In this document: positions 1-7,700 of the stretch, in pieces | How the letters are laid out: each line of letters starts with the position of its first letter | Position numbering within the stretch: position 1 is the stretch's first letter | Assembly: GCA_014377155.1 (NCBI GenBank) | Contig: JACMQD010000038.1 | Location: forward strand, 1-20,454 | Direction: 5' to 3' | Length of the DNA stretch: 20,454 nucleotides | DNA from: Herminiimonas sp. | GTDB lineage: Bacteria > Pseudomonadota > Gammaproteobacteria > Burkholderiales > Burkholderiaceae | Position numbers and translations under genes: made by a program | Notes under the pieces: generated by a model | The model's database searches: none | Seen by the model: only the letters and a program-made list of their open reading frames with translations | What the model was told of the DNA's origin: nothing

Positions 1-999
1 CTGCGCTGGGTATTCCAGACGGTGCACCACGACCTTTGGGACCGCGACGTGCCGGCGCAGCCGTCATTGATCGACCTGACGATCGACGGCAAGCTGGTTC
101 CGTCACTGGTGATGCCCACCAAACAGGGCGACCTGTACGTGCTGGACCGGCGCAGCGGGCAGCCGATCTTGCCGGTACGCGAGTCGCCGGCCCCCGCCAG
201 TACCGTTCCCGGCGAGTTCGCTGCGCCTACGCAACCCCATTCTTCGCTGAGTTTCATGCCCGCCGCCCTGACTGGCAAGGACATGTGGGGTGCAACACCG
301 CTCGACCAGCTCATCTGCCGCATTGAACTGCGCCGGATGGGCTATGACGGGCCCTACACGCCGCCTTCGACACGCCGTACGCTGGTATACCCGGGCAATC
401 TGGGCGTCTTCAACTGGGGTGGTGTCGCCGTCGATCCGGTGCGGCAGATCATGGTCGGTACCCCGGCGTTTCTGGCTTTTACGTTCCAGTTGGAGCCGCG
501 TCCCAATCCCACCAAGAATATCGTCAGCGCCGGTGCAAGCGAGCACTGGAACGAAAACCATGGTGCCGCTTACGCAGTGAAGATCGGCCCGTTCTTGTCG
601 CCGCTCGGCCTGCCGTGCCAGGCACCTCCCTGGGGCGCGATCGCCGGCGTCGATCTGCGTACCGGACATCGCGCGTGGATGCACCGCCACGGTACCGTGC
701 GCGATCAGCTGCCGGCCATTCTTCCTATTCCGTTGCCGATGGGGGTGGCAAGCCTCGGCGGACCGTTGATCACCGCTGGCGGCGTGGTGTTCTACAGTGG
801 AACGCTGGATAACTACCTCCGCGCGTACGACGTGACGACGGGGCGCAAACTCTGGGAACGTCGGCTGCCGGCGGGCGGGCAAGCGACACCCATGACTTAC
901 CGCATCAATGGCCGACAGATGGTGGTTGTGGCGGCGGGTGGACATGGCTCATTCGGCACAACGCTTGGCGACTCAGTCCTGGCCTACGAGTTGAAGTGA
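1..999 (+). CDS. gcd: PQQ-dependent glucose dehydrogenase, membrane-bound (3' part)
   Basis: The frame is open from the first base, so the gene begins outside the window; 332 codons are visible. Gcd oxidises glucose to gluconolactone at the periplasmic face and passes electrons to ubiquinone. The visible part is the C-terminal portion of the eight-bladed PQQ propeller. It starts with VHHDLWDRD, the stretch that holds the catalytic aspartate of the E. coli enzyme (Asp466 as I recall it), and continues with MPTKQGDLYVLDRR, which keeps the conserved lysine. DMWGATPLDQLICR, PGNLGVFNWGG, FLSPLGLPCQ, DNYLRAYD and GGQATPMTYRINGRQ follow in the family order. The end, AAGGHGSFGTTLGDSVLAYELK, matches the usual C-terminus. 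The N-terminal membrane helices expected for this family would lie upstream. Quinate or shikimate dehydrogenases are close relatives, but the residues seen fit glucose dehydrogenase better. Confidence 0.93.
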   Translation: MRWVFQTVHHDLWDRDVPAQPSLIDLTIDGKLVPSLVMPTKQGDLYVLDRRSGQPILPVRESPAPASTVPGEFAAPTQPHSSLSFMPAALTGKDMWGATPLDQLICRIELRRMGYDGPYTPPSTRRTLVYPGNLGVFNWGGVAVDPVRQIMVGTPAFLAFTFQLEPRPNPTKNIVSAGASEHWNENHGAAYAVKIGPFLSPLGLPCQAPPWGAIAGVDLRTGHRAWMHRHGTVRDQLPAILPIPLPMGVASLGGPLITAGGVVFYSGTLDNYLRAYDVTTGRKLWERRLPAGGQATPMTYRINGRQMVVVAAGGHGSFGTTLGDSVLAYELK

Positions 1000-1005
1000 G
1001 CCTGC

Positions 1006-1060
1006 ATGAAAACATTACTGCTGAAATACCGGAATCGCCTTCGATCCAATTGTTTGCTCG
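1006..1060 (+). pseudogene. Degenerate copy of the 5' end of the DUF2254 gene
   Basis: An ATG six bases after the gcd stop opens a frame reading MKTLLLKYRNRLRS. The intact DUF2254 gene at 3158 begins MKTMLLKYWDQLRS. At the DNA level the first 42 bases of the two sites agree at 36 positions by my count, and similarity fades just after the shared CTTCGATCC. The frame stays open to 1794, but after about codon 14 its translation looks like nothing coding, and it runs out of frame through the thioredoxin-fold gene. I read this as the surviving tip of a deleted paralogue, or a small duplication, rather than a gene. Confidence 0.6.
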
Positions 1061-1213
1061 CCCTCCAGACGGGATTCGAAAATGCATCGTTGCGTAGCCG
1101 CTGTGCGCGTCACGGTACCGACAACCCACATGGGTCCGGCGCAGGCGGTAATTTGATCGGAGACTCGCTGTGCAGCCGCCTCCTGTCACAGCAAGGCAAA
1201 AAGGACCACCTCC

Positions 1214-1729
1214 ATGAAAACATCCATCGCGCTTGCGCTGCTTGCACTGCTGGCGCCGATCGACGGCTGGCCTCAGCTCTCAAGCAGCCCGATCCCCGAT
1301 TTCACGGCGACCGCCCTGACTGGGGAGAAAGTGAGCGCCGCCCAGTTGATTGGCCAGCCGACGATTCTGATCGTCACGCCAAGCAAGGATGCCGCACAAC
1401 ACACGCGCTTGTGGGCCGAAGCGCTGCGCAAGAACGTGGACCAGAGCGAAGTGCGCATCCGGGACGTGCTCGCGATCGACCTGCCGTTCTTCATAAGCGA
1501 GCAAGATGCGATCGGCCGGGCCAGGGGGAAAATCCCAGCGCGATACCACGACCAGACCTGGATCTTAAACGAGTCGAATCTCGAAAGCGCTTTACACATT
1601 CCACGCGACAGTGCCAACGCATTTGTGTTCGTGCTGGACGCTCAGGGCAAGGTCATCGCGCGCGTCAAGGGCGAGCCGAACCACACCAAGCTCAGCGAGG
1701 TGGAAAAAGCGCTCCGCTCGACCAAGTAA
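1214..1729 (+). CDS. Exported thioredoxin-fold protein without cysteines
   Basis: The 171-residue protein starts at an ATG preceded by AAAAAGGA at a suitable distance. Residues 1-20 form a probable signal peptide (MKTSIALALLALLAPIDGWP), placing the product in the periplasm. From about residue 27 it has the layout of the TlpA/peroxiredoxin-like fold: PIPDFTATALTGEKVSAAQLIGQPTILIVTPSKDAA, then an alternating helix/strand pattern, and FVFVLDAQGKVIARVKGE near the end, the strand-turn-strand typical of that fold. The usual CXXC would sit near the TPSKDAA stretch, but the whole protein contains no cysteine, so it cannot be a thiol-disulfide oxidoreductase. Some family members with this organisation are annotated as YtfJ-like, and I cannot assign it more precisely. 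It follows the gcd gene on the same strand and precedes the desaturase by 55 bases, so the two could be co-transcribed. Confidence 0.75.
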   Translation: MKTSIALALLALLAPIDGWPQLSSSPIPDFTATALTGEKVSAAQLIGQPTILIVTPSKDAAQHTRLWAEALRKNVDQSEVRIRDVLAIDLPFFISEQDAIGRARGKIPARYHDQTWILNESNLESALHIPRDSANAFVFVLDAQGKVIARVKGEPNHTKLSEVEKALRSTK

Positions 1730-1784
1730 TGCTGCGACTTCTGCGATTGCAGCGCCCGCAGACAATCCCGATTGAGAATTTCCG

Positions 1785-3014
1785 ATGCACATGACAGAAC
1801 TGCTGCCCACACTACAAGACGCGCTCGTCGACTGGCTGGTGCACGGACTAAGCAATTTCAGCGGCTGGCAGATCGTCGCCTACACGCTCGTGACAACGCA
1901 CATCACAATTGCCGCGGTGACGATCTTTCTGCACCGCAGCCAGGCGCATCGCTCGGTCGCGCTGCACGCGCTGCCTTCGCATTTTTTTCGGTGCTGGCTC
2001 TGGCTCGGCACCGGCATCGTGACGCGCGAATGGGTTGCGGTGCATCGAAAGCATCACGCAGCCTGTGAGAGTCCCGAGGACCCGCACAGCCCGCAGACCC
2101 GCGGTATCGCGGCCGTGCTACTACGCGGTAGCGAGCTTTATGCCGCCGCTGCGAAGGACCATCATTTGCTTGACCAGTACGGCGCCGGCACGCCGGACGA
2201 CTGGATCGAGCGCAAGCTCTATACGCCGTACAGTTTCTGCGGCGTCGGCTTGATGCTCGCGATCGATCTGCTTGCTTTCGGTGCGATCGGCGCGACCGTC
2301 TGGGCGGTGCAGATGCTGTGGATCCCAGTCACCGCGGCCGGTATCATCAACGGCATCGGCCACTGGTGGGGATATCGCAACTTCGAGCTCGCCGACGCCA
2401 GCCGCAATATCATTCCATGGGGCATCGTGATCGGCGGCGAGGAACTGCACAACAACCATCACACTTATCCGACTTCAGCGAAGTTGTCGGTGCGACGCCA
2501 TGAATTCGACCTCGGCTGGGTCTACATCCGCTGCCTCGAAATGCTCGGGCTGGCTACCGTCCGCCGGGTCGGGCCGCAGTTGCGGCTGGGTGCGGCGCGG
2601 TCGATAGCCGATTCGACCATGCTGGACGCAATCATCGAGAACCGCTACGAATTCATGGCGAATTATGCAAAGCGTGTGCGCGGCGCTGCGCTTGCAGAAT
2701 GGTTACGACTGCGAGCGGAAGGACGCACTGTCGCCGAGCTTGAGAACCTGCGTGGCGCACGCCGCTGGCTACACCGCGACGCCGGCCATATTCCGACCTG
2801 CAAGCGGGCGCAGGTGTCGAGCGCGGTTGCGCAAAGCCAGTCGCTTGGCGAACTGGTCGTGATGCGCGAAAAACTACGTCAGCTGTGGATGCGTTCAGGG
2901 GCGTCCGGCGAACAACTTGTCGCTGACCTGCAGGCTTGGCTGGAGACGGCCGATTCAAGCAATAGCGCGACGCTGCACGAGTTCGCAGCGATGCTGCGCT
3001 CGGTCCGCTCGTGA
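1785..3014 (+). CDS. Fatty acid / acyl-CoA desaturase, membrane diiron type
   Basis: The 409-residue integral membrane desaturase introduces a cis double bond, by analogy at delta-9, into acyl chains using O2 and a diiron centre. Three histidine boxes are visible: HRSQAH at residues 50-55, HRKHH at 87-91, and HNNHH at 222-226. A further histidine is seen in GHWWGYRN (about residue 193), as in the acyl-CoA desaturase subfamily. Hydrophobic stretches lie near residues 30-50, 68-80, 150-170 and 175-192. After the last box there is a hydrophilic helical extension of roughly 150 residues (NYAKRVRGAALAEWLRLRAEG onward). That length is usual for proteobacterial desaturases of about 400 residues. ATG 1785 or ATG 1791 could start it; only a weak GAGAA lies upstream. 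The gene may help adjust membrane fluidity. No electron-transfer partner is adjacent. Confidence 0.9.
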   Translation: MHMTELLPTLQDALVDWLVHGLSNFSGWQIVAYTLVTTHITIAAVTIFLHRSQAHRSVALHALPSHFFRCWLWLGTGIVTREWVAVHRKHHAACESPEDPHSPQTRGIAAVLLRGSELYAAAAKDHHLLDQYGAGTPDDWIERKLYTPYSFCGVGLMLAIDLLAFGAIGATVWAVQMLWIPVTAAGIINGIGHWWGYRNFELADASRNIIPWGIVIGGEELHNNHHTYPTSAKLSVRRHEFDLGWVYIRCLEMLGLATVRRVGPQLRLGAARSIADSTMLDAIIENRYEFMANYAKRVRGAALAEWLRLRAEGRTVAELENLRGARRWLHRDAGHIPTCKRAQVSSAVAQSQSLGELVVMREKLRQLWMRSGASGEQLVADLQAWLETADSSNSATLHEFAAMLRSVRS

Positions 3015-3095
3015 GAGCCGTGAACCGCTGACAACAGTGTTCGGACCGATGCAAGAGGACGAACAGCGCGCACGCGCCTGAGGTACTGCGCTGAA

Positions 3096-3117
3096 GTGAT
3101 CGCCCGTTGGGCATCAC
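3096..3117 (+). terminator. Hairpin downstream of the desaturase, possible terminator
   Basis: GTGAT-c-GCCC at 3096-3105 pairs with GGGC-ATCAC at 3109-3117 around a GTT loop, with one bulged C. A T-rich stretch (TTTGTTTGAGTTTT) follows at 3127-3140. The position, between the desaturase stop and the DUF2254 start, suits an intrinsic terminator, though the T-run is interrupted and not immediately adjacent. Confidence 0.4.
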
Positions 3118-3157
3118 CTTGGGCGCTTTGTTTGAGTTTTAAGATTTGAGAGGCCAC

Positions 3158-4495
3158 ATGAAAACAATGCTGCTGAAATACTGGGATCAACTTCGATCCG
3201 GTTTCTGGTTCGTCCCGACGGCCATGGCGACCCTGGCCGTGATATTGGCCTTTTCTGCCGTCGCGCTCGACGAAGCCGTCACTGAGGACTGGCTGGATTC
3301 GCTGGGCTGGAGCTATTCCGGTGGAGCCGAAGGCGCGAGCCTCCTGCTGGGTACCGTGGCCGGTTCGATGATCGCCATCGCCGGAACCGTGTTCTCGATG
3401 ACACTGGTGGCGCTGTCGCTCGCCTCGTCCCAGTTGGGGCCGCGGCTGCTGCGCAACTTCATGCGGGACACCGCTAACCAGGTGGTGCTGGGCACCTTCG
3501 TGGCGACGTTCGTGTACTGCTTGCTCGTACTTCGCACGATCCGGCGCGTCGACGAAGTGGCTTTCGTACCCCATCTTGCCGTCAGCATCGGCGTGCTGCT
3601 GGCCATTGTCAGCATTGGCGTGCTGATCTACTTCATCCATCACGTATCGGTCTCGATCCAGGCCGATTCGGTTGTGGCGCAGGTTTGCAGGGAACTGACA
3701 GAAGGGATTGACCGGCTGTTTCCTAGTCACCTTGGCGTGCCGGGATCCGAAGCGTCAAGAGCGCCAATCCGAGCCAGTCTGCCTGCGGGGTTCGCGCGCG
3801 AGGCCGTTCCCGTGGGCGCTCCGGAAGACGGCTATCTTCAGCTGATCGACGCCGACGCCTTGATGACCTTGGCTACCGAGGAAGATCTGCTGTTGCGCCT
3901 GGAGCGTCGGCCCGGGCACTATCTCGTCAAAGGCCAGGCGATGGTCATGGTATGGCCTGGGAGTCGTGTCACCGAAAGCCTGGTGGTCAAGGTGAACGCT
4001 GCCTTCGCGTTTGGCGACCAGCGCTCCGCTGTTCAGGACGTCGAGTTCTCCTTCCATCAGTTGGTCGAAATCGCCGTGCGGGCACTGTCGCCGGGTATCA
4101 ACGACCCGTTCACGGCGATCGCCTGCGTCGATCGACTGGGGTCGACCCTGTGCCGCCTGGCCCAACGCGACATTCCCTCGCCCCACCGTTTCGACCCGCA
4201 GGGGCGGCTGCGGCTGGTGGCGCCAAGTTCGACGTTCGCAGGGATCGTGGACGCGGCTTTCAACCAGATCAGGCAATGCGCGCGGTCGAACCCGGCCGTG
4301 GCGATCCGCATGCTGGATGCCATTGTCCAGATCGCGGGCCACGTGCAATGTGGGCCGGACGCGTCCTGTCTCCAGCGCCACGCGGACATGATTATCAGAG
4401 GGGCCCGAGAAGCTGTGCCGGAAGCGGACGACCGATTCGCCGTCGAGGCGCGCTACACGGCGGCGTCACAGGCGCTGAGCGAGTTTCACGATTGA
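3158..4495 (+). CDS. DUF2254 family membrane protein
   Basis: The protein has 445 residues from the ATG at 3158, chosen because GAGAGG stands five bases before it; an in-frame TTG at 3146 is less likely. The N-terminal third is membrane-embedded: hydrophobic segments lie near residues 16-38, 62-90, 108-126 and 139-163. The SLASSQLGPRLLRNFMRD motif (about 91-108) between the second and third segments is the hallmark of the DUF2254 family. The rest is a soluble domain with conserved stretches such as GYLQLIDADAL, FGDQRSAVQDVEFSFHQLVEIAVRALSPGINDPFTAI (start about 285) and CVDRL. The biochemical function is unknown for the family. A 14-residue degenerate relative of its N-terminus lies at 1006, so a second copy may once have existed. 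Confidence 0.88.
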   Translation: MKTMLLKYWDQLRSGFWFVPTAMATLAVILAFSAVALDEAVTEDWLDSLGWSYSGGAEGASLLLGTVAGSMIAIAGTVFSMTLVALSLASSQLGPRLLRNFMRDTANQVVLGTFVATFVYCLLVLRTIRRVDEVAFVPHLAVSIGVLLAIVSIGVLIYFIHHVSVSIQADSVVAQVCRELTEGIDRLFPSHLGVPGSEASRAPIRASLPAGFAREAVPVGAPEDGYLQLIDADALMTLATEEDLLLRLERRPGHYLVKGQAMVMVWPGSRVTESLVVKVNAAFAFGDQRSAVQDVEFSFHQLVEIAVRALSPGINDPFTAIACVDRLGSTLCRLAQRDIPSPHRFDPQGRLRLVAPSSTFAGIVDAAFNQIRQCARSNPAVAIRMLDAIVQIAGHVQCGPDASCLQRHADMIIRGAREAVPEADDRFAVEARYTAASQALSEFHD

Positions 4496-4580
4496 CGCAA
4501 CGATGGGGTTTCCCCCCCAGCAGAAAAGTGTGCAAAACATGGAAGGATGATTCCATCGTATCCGGTCATGATTTACGTAA
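4496..4580. other. Short gap between convergent units
   Basis: Gap between the DUF2254 gene and the end of the minus-strand carbohydrate cluster. A short GC hairpin is possible at 4504-4519 (TGGGG and CCCCA arms around TTTCCC) and an imperfect palindrome GATTTACGTAATC at 4570-4582, but neither is followed by a T-run. Base composition is visibly less GC-rich than in the neighbouring genes. No gene is supported here. Confidence 0.4.
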
Positions 4581-4745
4581 TCAGGTCCAGCCCAAAAAAG
4601 TATTCTGATGAATGCTCCGTTCAACCCCGAATACGACGGTTTTATCTTGCGCTTGCAGCAGTTCGACGCGCTTGTCGGTAAGTTCGATGTTTTGACTGCG
4701 CAAAAATCCGAGACTGACCACCTTGATCTCCTTGTTATCCACGGT
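4581..4745 (-). CDS. Possible small protein after the GH94 gene
   Basis: After the GH94 stop, a minus-strand frame reads DNKEIKVVSLGFLRSQNIE and then LTDKRVELLQAQDKTVVFG, ending HQNTFLGWT. The residue make-up looks coding. Two starts are possible: GTG at 4745 (54 codons) with no well-placed ribosome site, or GTG at 4721 (46 codons) with AAGGAG six bases before it. I do not recognise the product. The opposite strand also has an open frame over part of this stretch (from 4608), and a third minus-strand frame starts at an ATGA overlap with the GH94 stop, so the assignment is weak. It could equally be the edge of a deleted gene. Confidence 0.3.
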   Translation of the reverse strand, partial: TVDNKEIKVVSLGFLRSQNIELTDKRVELLQAQDKTVVFGVERSIHQNTFLGWT

Positions 4746-4749
4746 GCCC

Positions 4750-7700
4750 TCATTTTGAATTCCTTTTTTCAATGGTTGCCGTTGGTATGCGCAGGGTCAC
4801 CGCATGCTTGTGGCGGTCATTCACAAGGGAGATTGCCGCGCCGGATTGCGCAATGCCATCGACGGTGAGCATCGCGTTGCCATCTACTTCCTCGATCAGC
4901 ATCACGGTGATGTGATAGGCGGTATCCCGATACCGGTAATCGACTTCGAAAGATTTCCAGTCTGCCGGCACGCAAGGAAAAAAATGCAGCTTGTCGGTTT
5001 CCAATTGCAAACCCAGTAGCGATTCGAGCGTGAATTGCACCATCCAGCCCGCCGATCCGGTGTACCAGGTCCAGCCGCCGCGTCCGATGTGCGGCGCGAA
5101 CGAATACACATCTGAAGCGAATACATAAGGTTCGGTCTTGTACCGCGCAATTTTGTCGACCGAATCCGTGTGCCTGATCGGATCGATCATTGTGAACAAT
5201 TTCCATGCGCGCTCGGCGTCGCCCAATGCCGCGAACGCCATCCCGGCCCACACCGCCGCGTGCGTATACTGGCCACCGTTTTCGCGCACGCCGGGCAAAT
5301 ACCCCTTGATATAGCCGGGATTCGGTTCCGATTTGTCAAAGGGGGGATCGAGCAACTGGATCAGCGCGGCGTCCGGACGAACCAGTAACGTGTCGAGTGC
5401 GTCCATCGCCTGGCGCGCATGTTGTGGCTCGCCAGCGCCCGACAGCACCGACCAGCTTTGCGCAATCGAATCGATCCGGCATTCGGCGTTGTCGGCAGAG
5501 CCCAACAACGAGCCGTCGTCAAACCAGGCGCGTCGGTACCATTCGCCATCCCAACTGCTGCGCTCGATCGCAACTTGAAGCTGCGTCGCTTCGCTCAGGC
5601 AGCGCGTTGCGAACGCCGCATCATTGCGTCGCAGCGCGAGCGCACTGAACTGCATCAATACCGTATAGAGGAAAAAACCGAGCCAGACGCTTTCGCCCTT
5701 GCCACCGGCGCCGACCAGATTCATTCCGTCATTCCAGTCACCCGAGCCCATCAGCGGCAGGTCATGCACGCCGAAGCGCAGGCCGTGCTCGATTGCACGC
5801 ACGCAGTGCTGATACAGATCGTCGCTCTGGGCCGATTGCGTCGGTAGCTCGTAGCAAGATTCTTCGCCGGCTTTCGGCGCATTGCCTTCGATAAAATGGA
5901 CAACTTCGTCGAGCACGCCCGTGTCGCCGGTCGTCAGTACATAGCGACAGGTCGCCAGTGGCAACCACAGATAATCGTCGGAACAATGGGTACGAACGCC
6001 GCGTCCCAGCGGTGGATGCCACCAATGCTGGACATCGCCTTCGGGAAATTGACGCGACGCGCTCAGCAGCAGGTGCGCGCGCACCAGTTCCGGAGCAGCA
6101 TGGACCAGCGCCATCGCATCCTGCAATTGATCGCGAAAGCCAAATGCGCCGCTCGATTGGTAGAACGCATTGCGCGCCCACATCCGGCAGGTCAATACCT
6201 GATACACCAGCCAGCCGTTGAGCAGGATATCCAGCGATCGATCCGGCGTTGTGACCTGCACCGCGCCTAGCGTGTGACGCCAATACGCTTTCACCTTGAC
6301 GAGCGCATCCGACGCAGCGTCGTGGCCGCGCGAACGTCGCACCAGCGCACGTGCGCCGTCGATGTCGTACTCCGCCCCAAGCCGGAACACGATGTCGCGC
6401 GCTTCGCCATCCTCCAATTCGCAGGGGACACGGATGGCAGCACAGGGGTCGAGCGCCGCACCCACGGTATCGGACAGCCGCAAGCGCGACATCGCTGCCG
6501 GATTGCGTAGCGAGCCGTTACGCCCGAGGAATTCTCCACGGTCACCGCAATAGCTGCAATCCGCCAGCTCATCGACATCGAAGAACGCGGTGCGTCCCGC
6601 GAAATCGGTGTTGTAAGGATTGCGCGCAAACAGGGCGCCGCTGTCAGCATCCAGCACGGTGCTGACGTGCATTTTTGTTTTTGTGCGCTCGTCGCCCAGC
6701 ACCCATTCCACATAGCCGGTGACCGACAACCGGCGCGCGCGCCCCGAGCGATTGTGCAGGCTCAGTACCGCGAACTTGATCGGTGCGTCGATCGCAACGA
6801 ATACGCTCAGGCTGGACGCGATACCTTCCTCGGCATGTTCGAAAATGCTGTAGCCGAAACCATGGCGCGTCACGTACGGTGTTGCGCCACCGGTCGGCAG
6901 CACCGTGGGCGACCAAAAGTGTCCGCTTTCCTCATCGCGCACGTAATAGGCTTCGGTGTTGGAATCGCTGACCGGATCGTTCGACCAGGGCGTGAGCCGG
7001 AACTCATGCGCGTTCTCGCTCCAGGTATTGGCGCTGCCGCTTTCGGAAATAATCGTGCCGAAGCCTGGATTCGCGAGGACATTCACCCACGGCGCTGGCG
7101 TCATTTGGCCGGGCTTGATCGTGATGACGTACTCGCGTCCATCCGGGGTGAAGCCGCCCAGGCCGTTGTTGAACAACGCGCCTCGCGCAGCTTGTTCGAT
7201 CGCGTCCCGTGGCGCGGGGATGGGCCTATTCACGGGCGGCAGCACCGGCACCGAAGTTGGTGCCGTAACACGTCTTTCGAACTGCGCTTCCAGCAATCCG
7301 TCCACGTCGCGGAGCACGACGCGAGCTACCGTTTCCAACAGGATGCGGCCACCGCGATCAATCTTGTCGCCCGACACCAAAAAAATGCCGGCGGGTTGGT
7401 CAAGCTCGCTGCCATTGTTGCCGGCGCCGATTAACTTGGTGATGTATTCATGCAGTGCAGGGTGGTGAGCGTTGCCGACGTCGCTCAGAATTACCAATTC
7501 GACTGCGAGGCCGTGCGAGCGCCAGTACGCGTGGGCCTGCACCATTTGACGCAATAGATCGATATTCGCCGCATCGGTCATTGTCAAGAGAACGATCGGC
7601 AATTCCCCTGAAATAGCGTATGCCCATAGGCCGGACTGTCCCCGCAGGTTTTCAGCCAGAACGTCCGGCGCGGCACGCAGTGTCGGGTCGGGGTAGAGAA

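Noticed and set aside
103..945. A 280-codon minus-strand frame opposite gcd
   Set aside because: It lies entirely antisense to a strongly conserved propeller gene, and its composition is that of a GC-rich shadow.
1006..1794. A 262-codon plus-strand frame starting with the DUF2254-like peptide
   Set aside because: Only the first 14 or so codons have a relative. The rest overlaps the thioredoxin-fold gene in another frame and has arginine-, alanine- and histidine-rich noise typical of shadows.
2879..3730. A 283-codon minus-strand frame across the desaturase/DUF2254 junction
   Set aside because: It is antisense to two recognised genes, rich in H, Q, G and R, and has no recognisable motif.
4504..4519. 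GC hairpin after the DUF2254 gene as a terminator
   Set aside because: The stem is short and no T-run follows on either strand, so it is mentioned only within the gap entry.
4466..4753. A 95-codon minus-strand frame starting in an ATGA overlap with the GH94 stop, behind AGGA
   Set aside because: The start looks good, but the translation is rich in W, R, S and C, overlaps the DUF2254 3' end and has no family features. Another frame in the same place looks more coding.
4608..4868. An 86-codon plus-strand frame in the convergent gap
   Set aside because: It has no ribosome site, and it runs into the 3' end of GH94 antisense. The minus-strand frame is preferred, weakly.
6667..7434. A 255-codon plus-strand frame inside GH94
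   Set aside because: It is antisense to a continuous, well-conserved 1307-codon gene and contains no motif.
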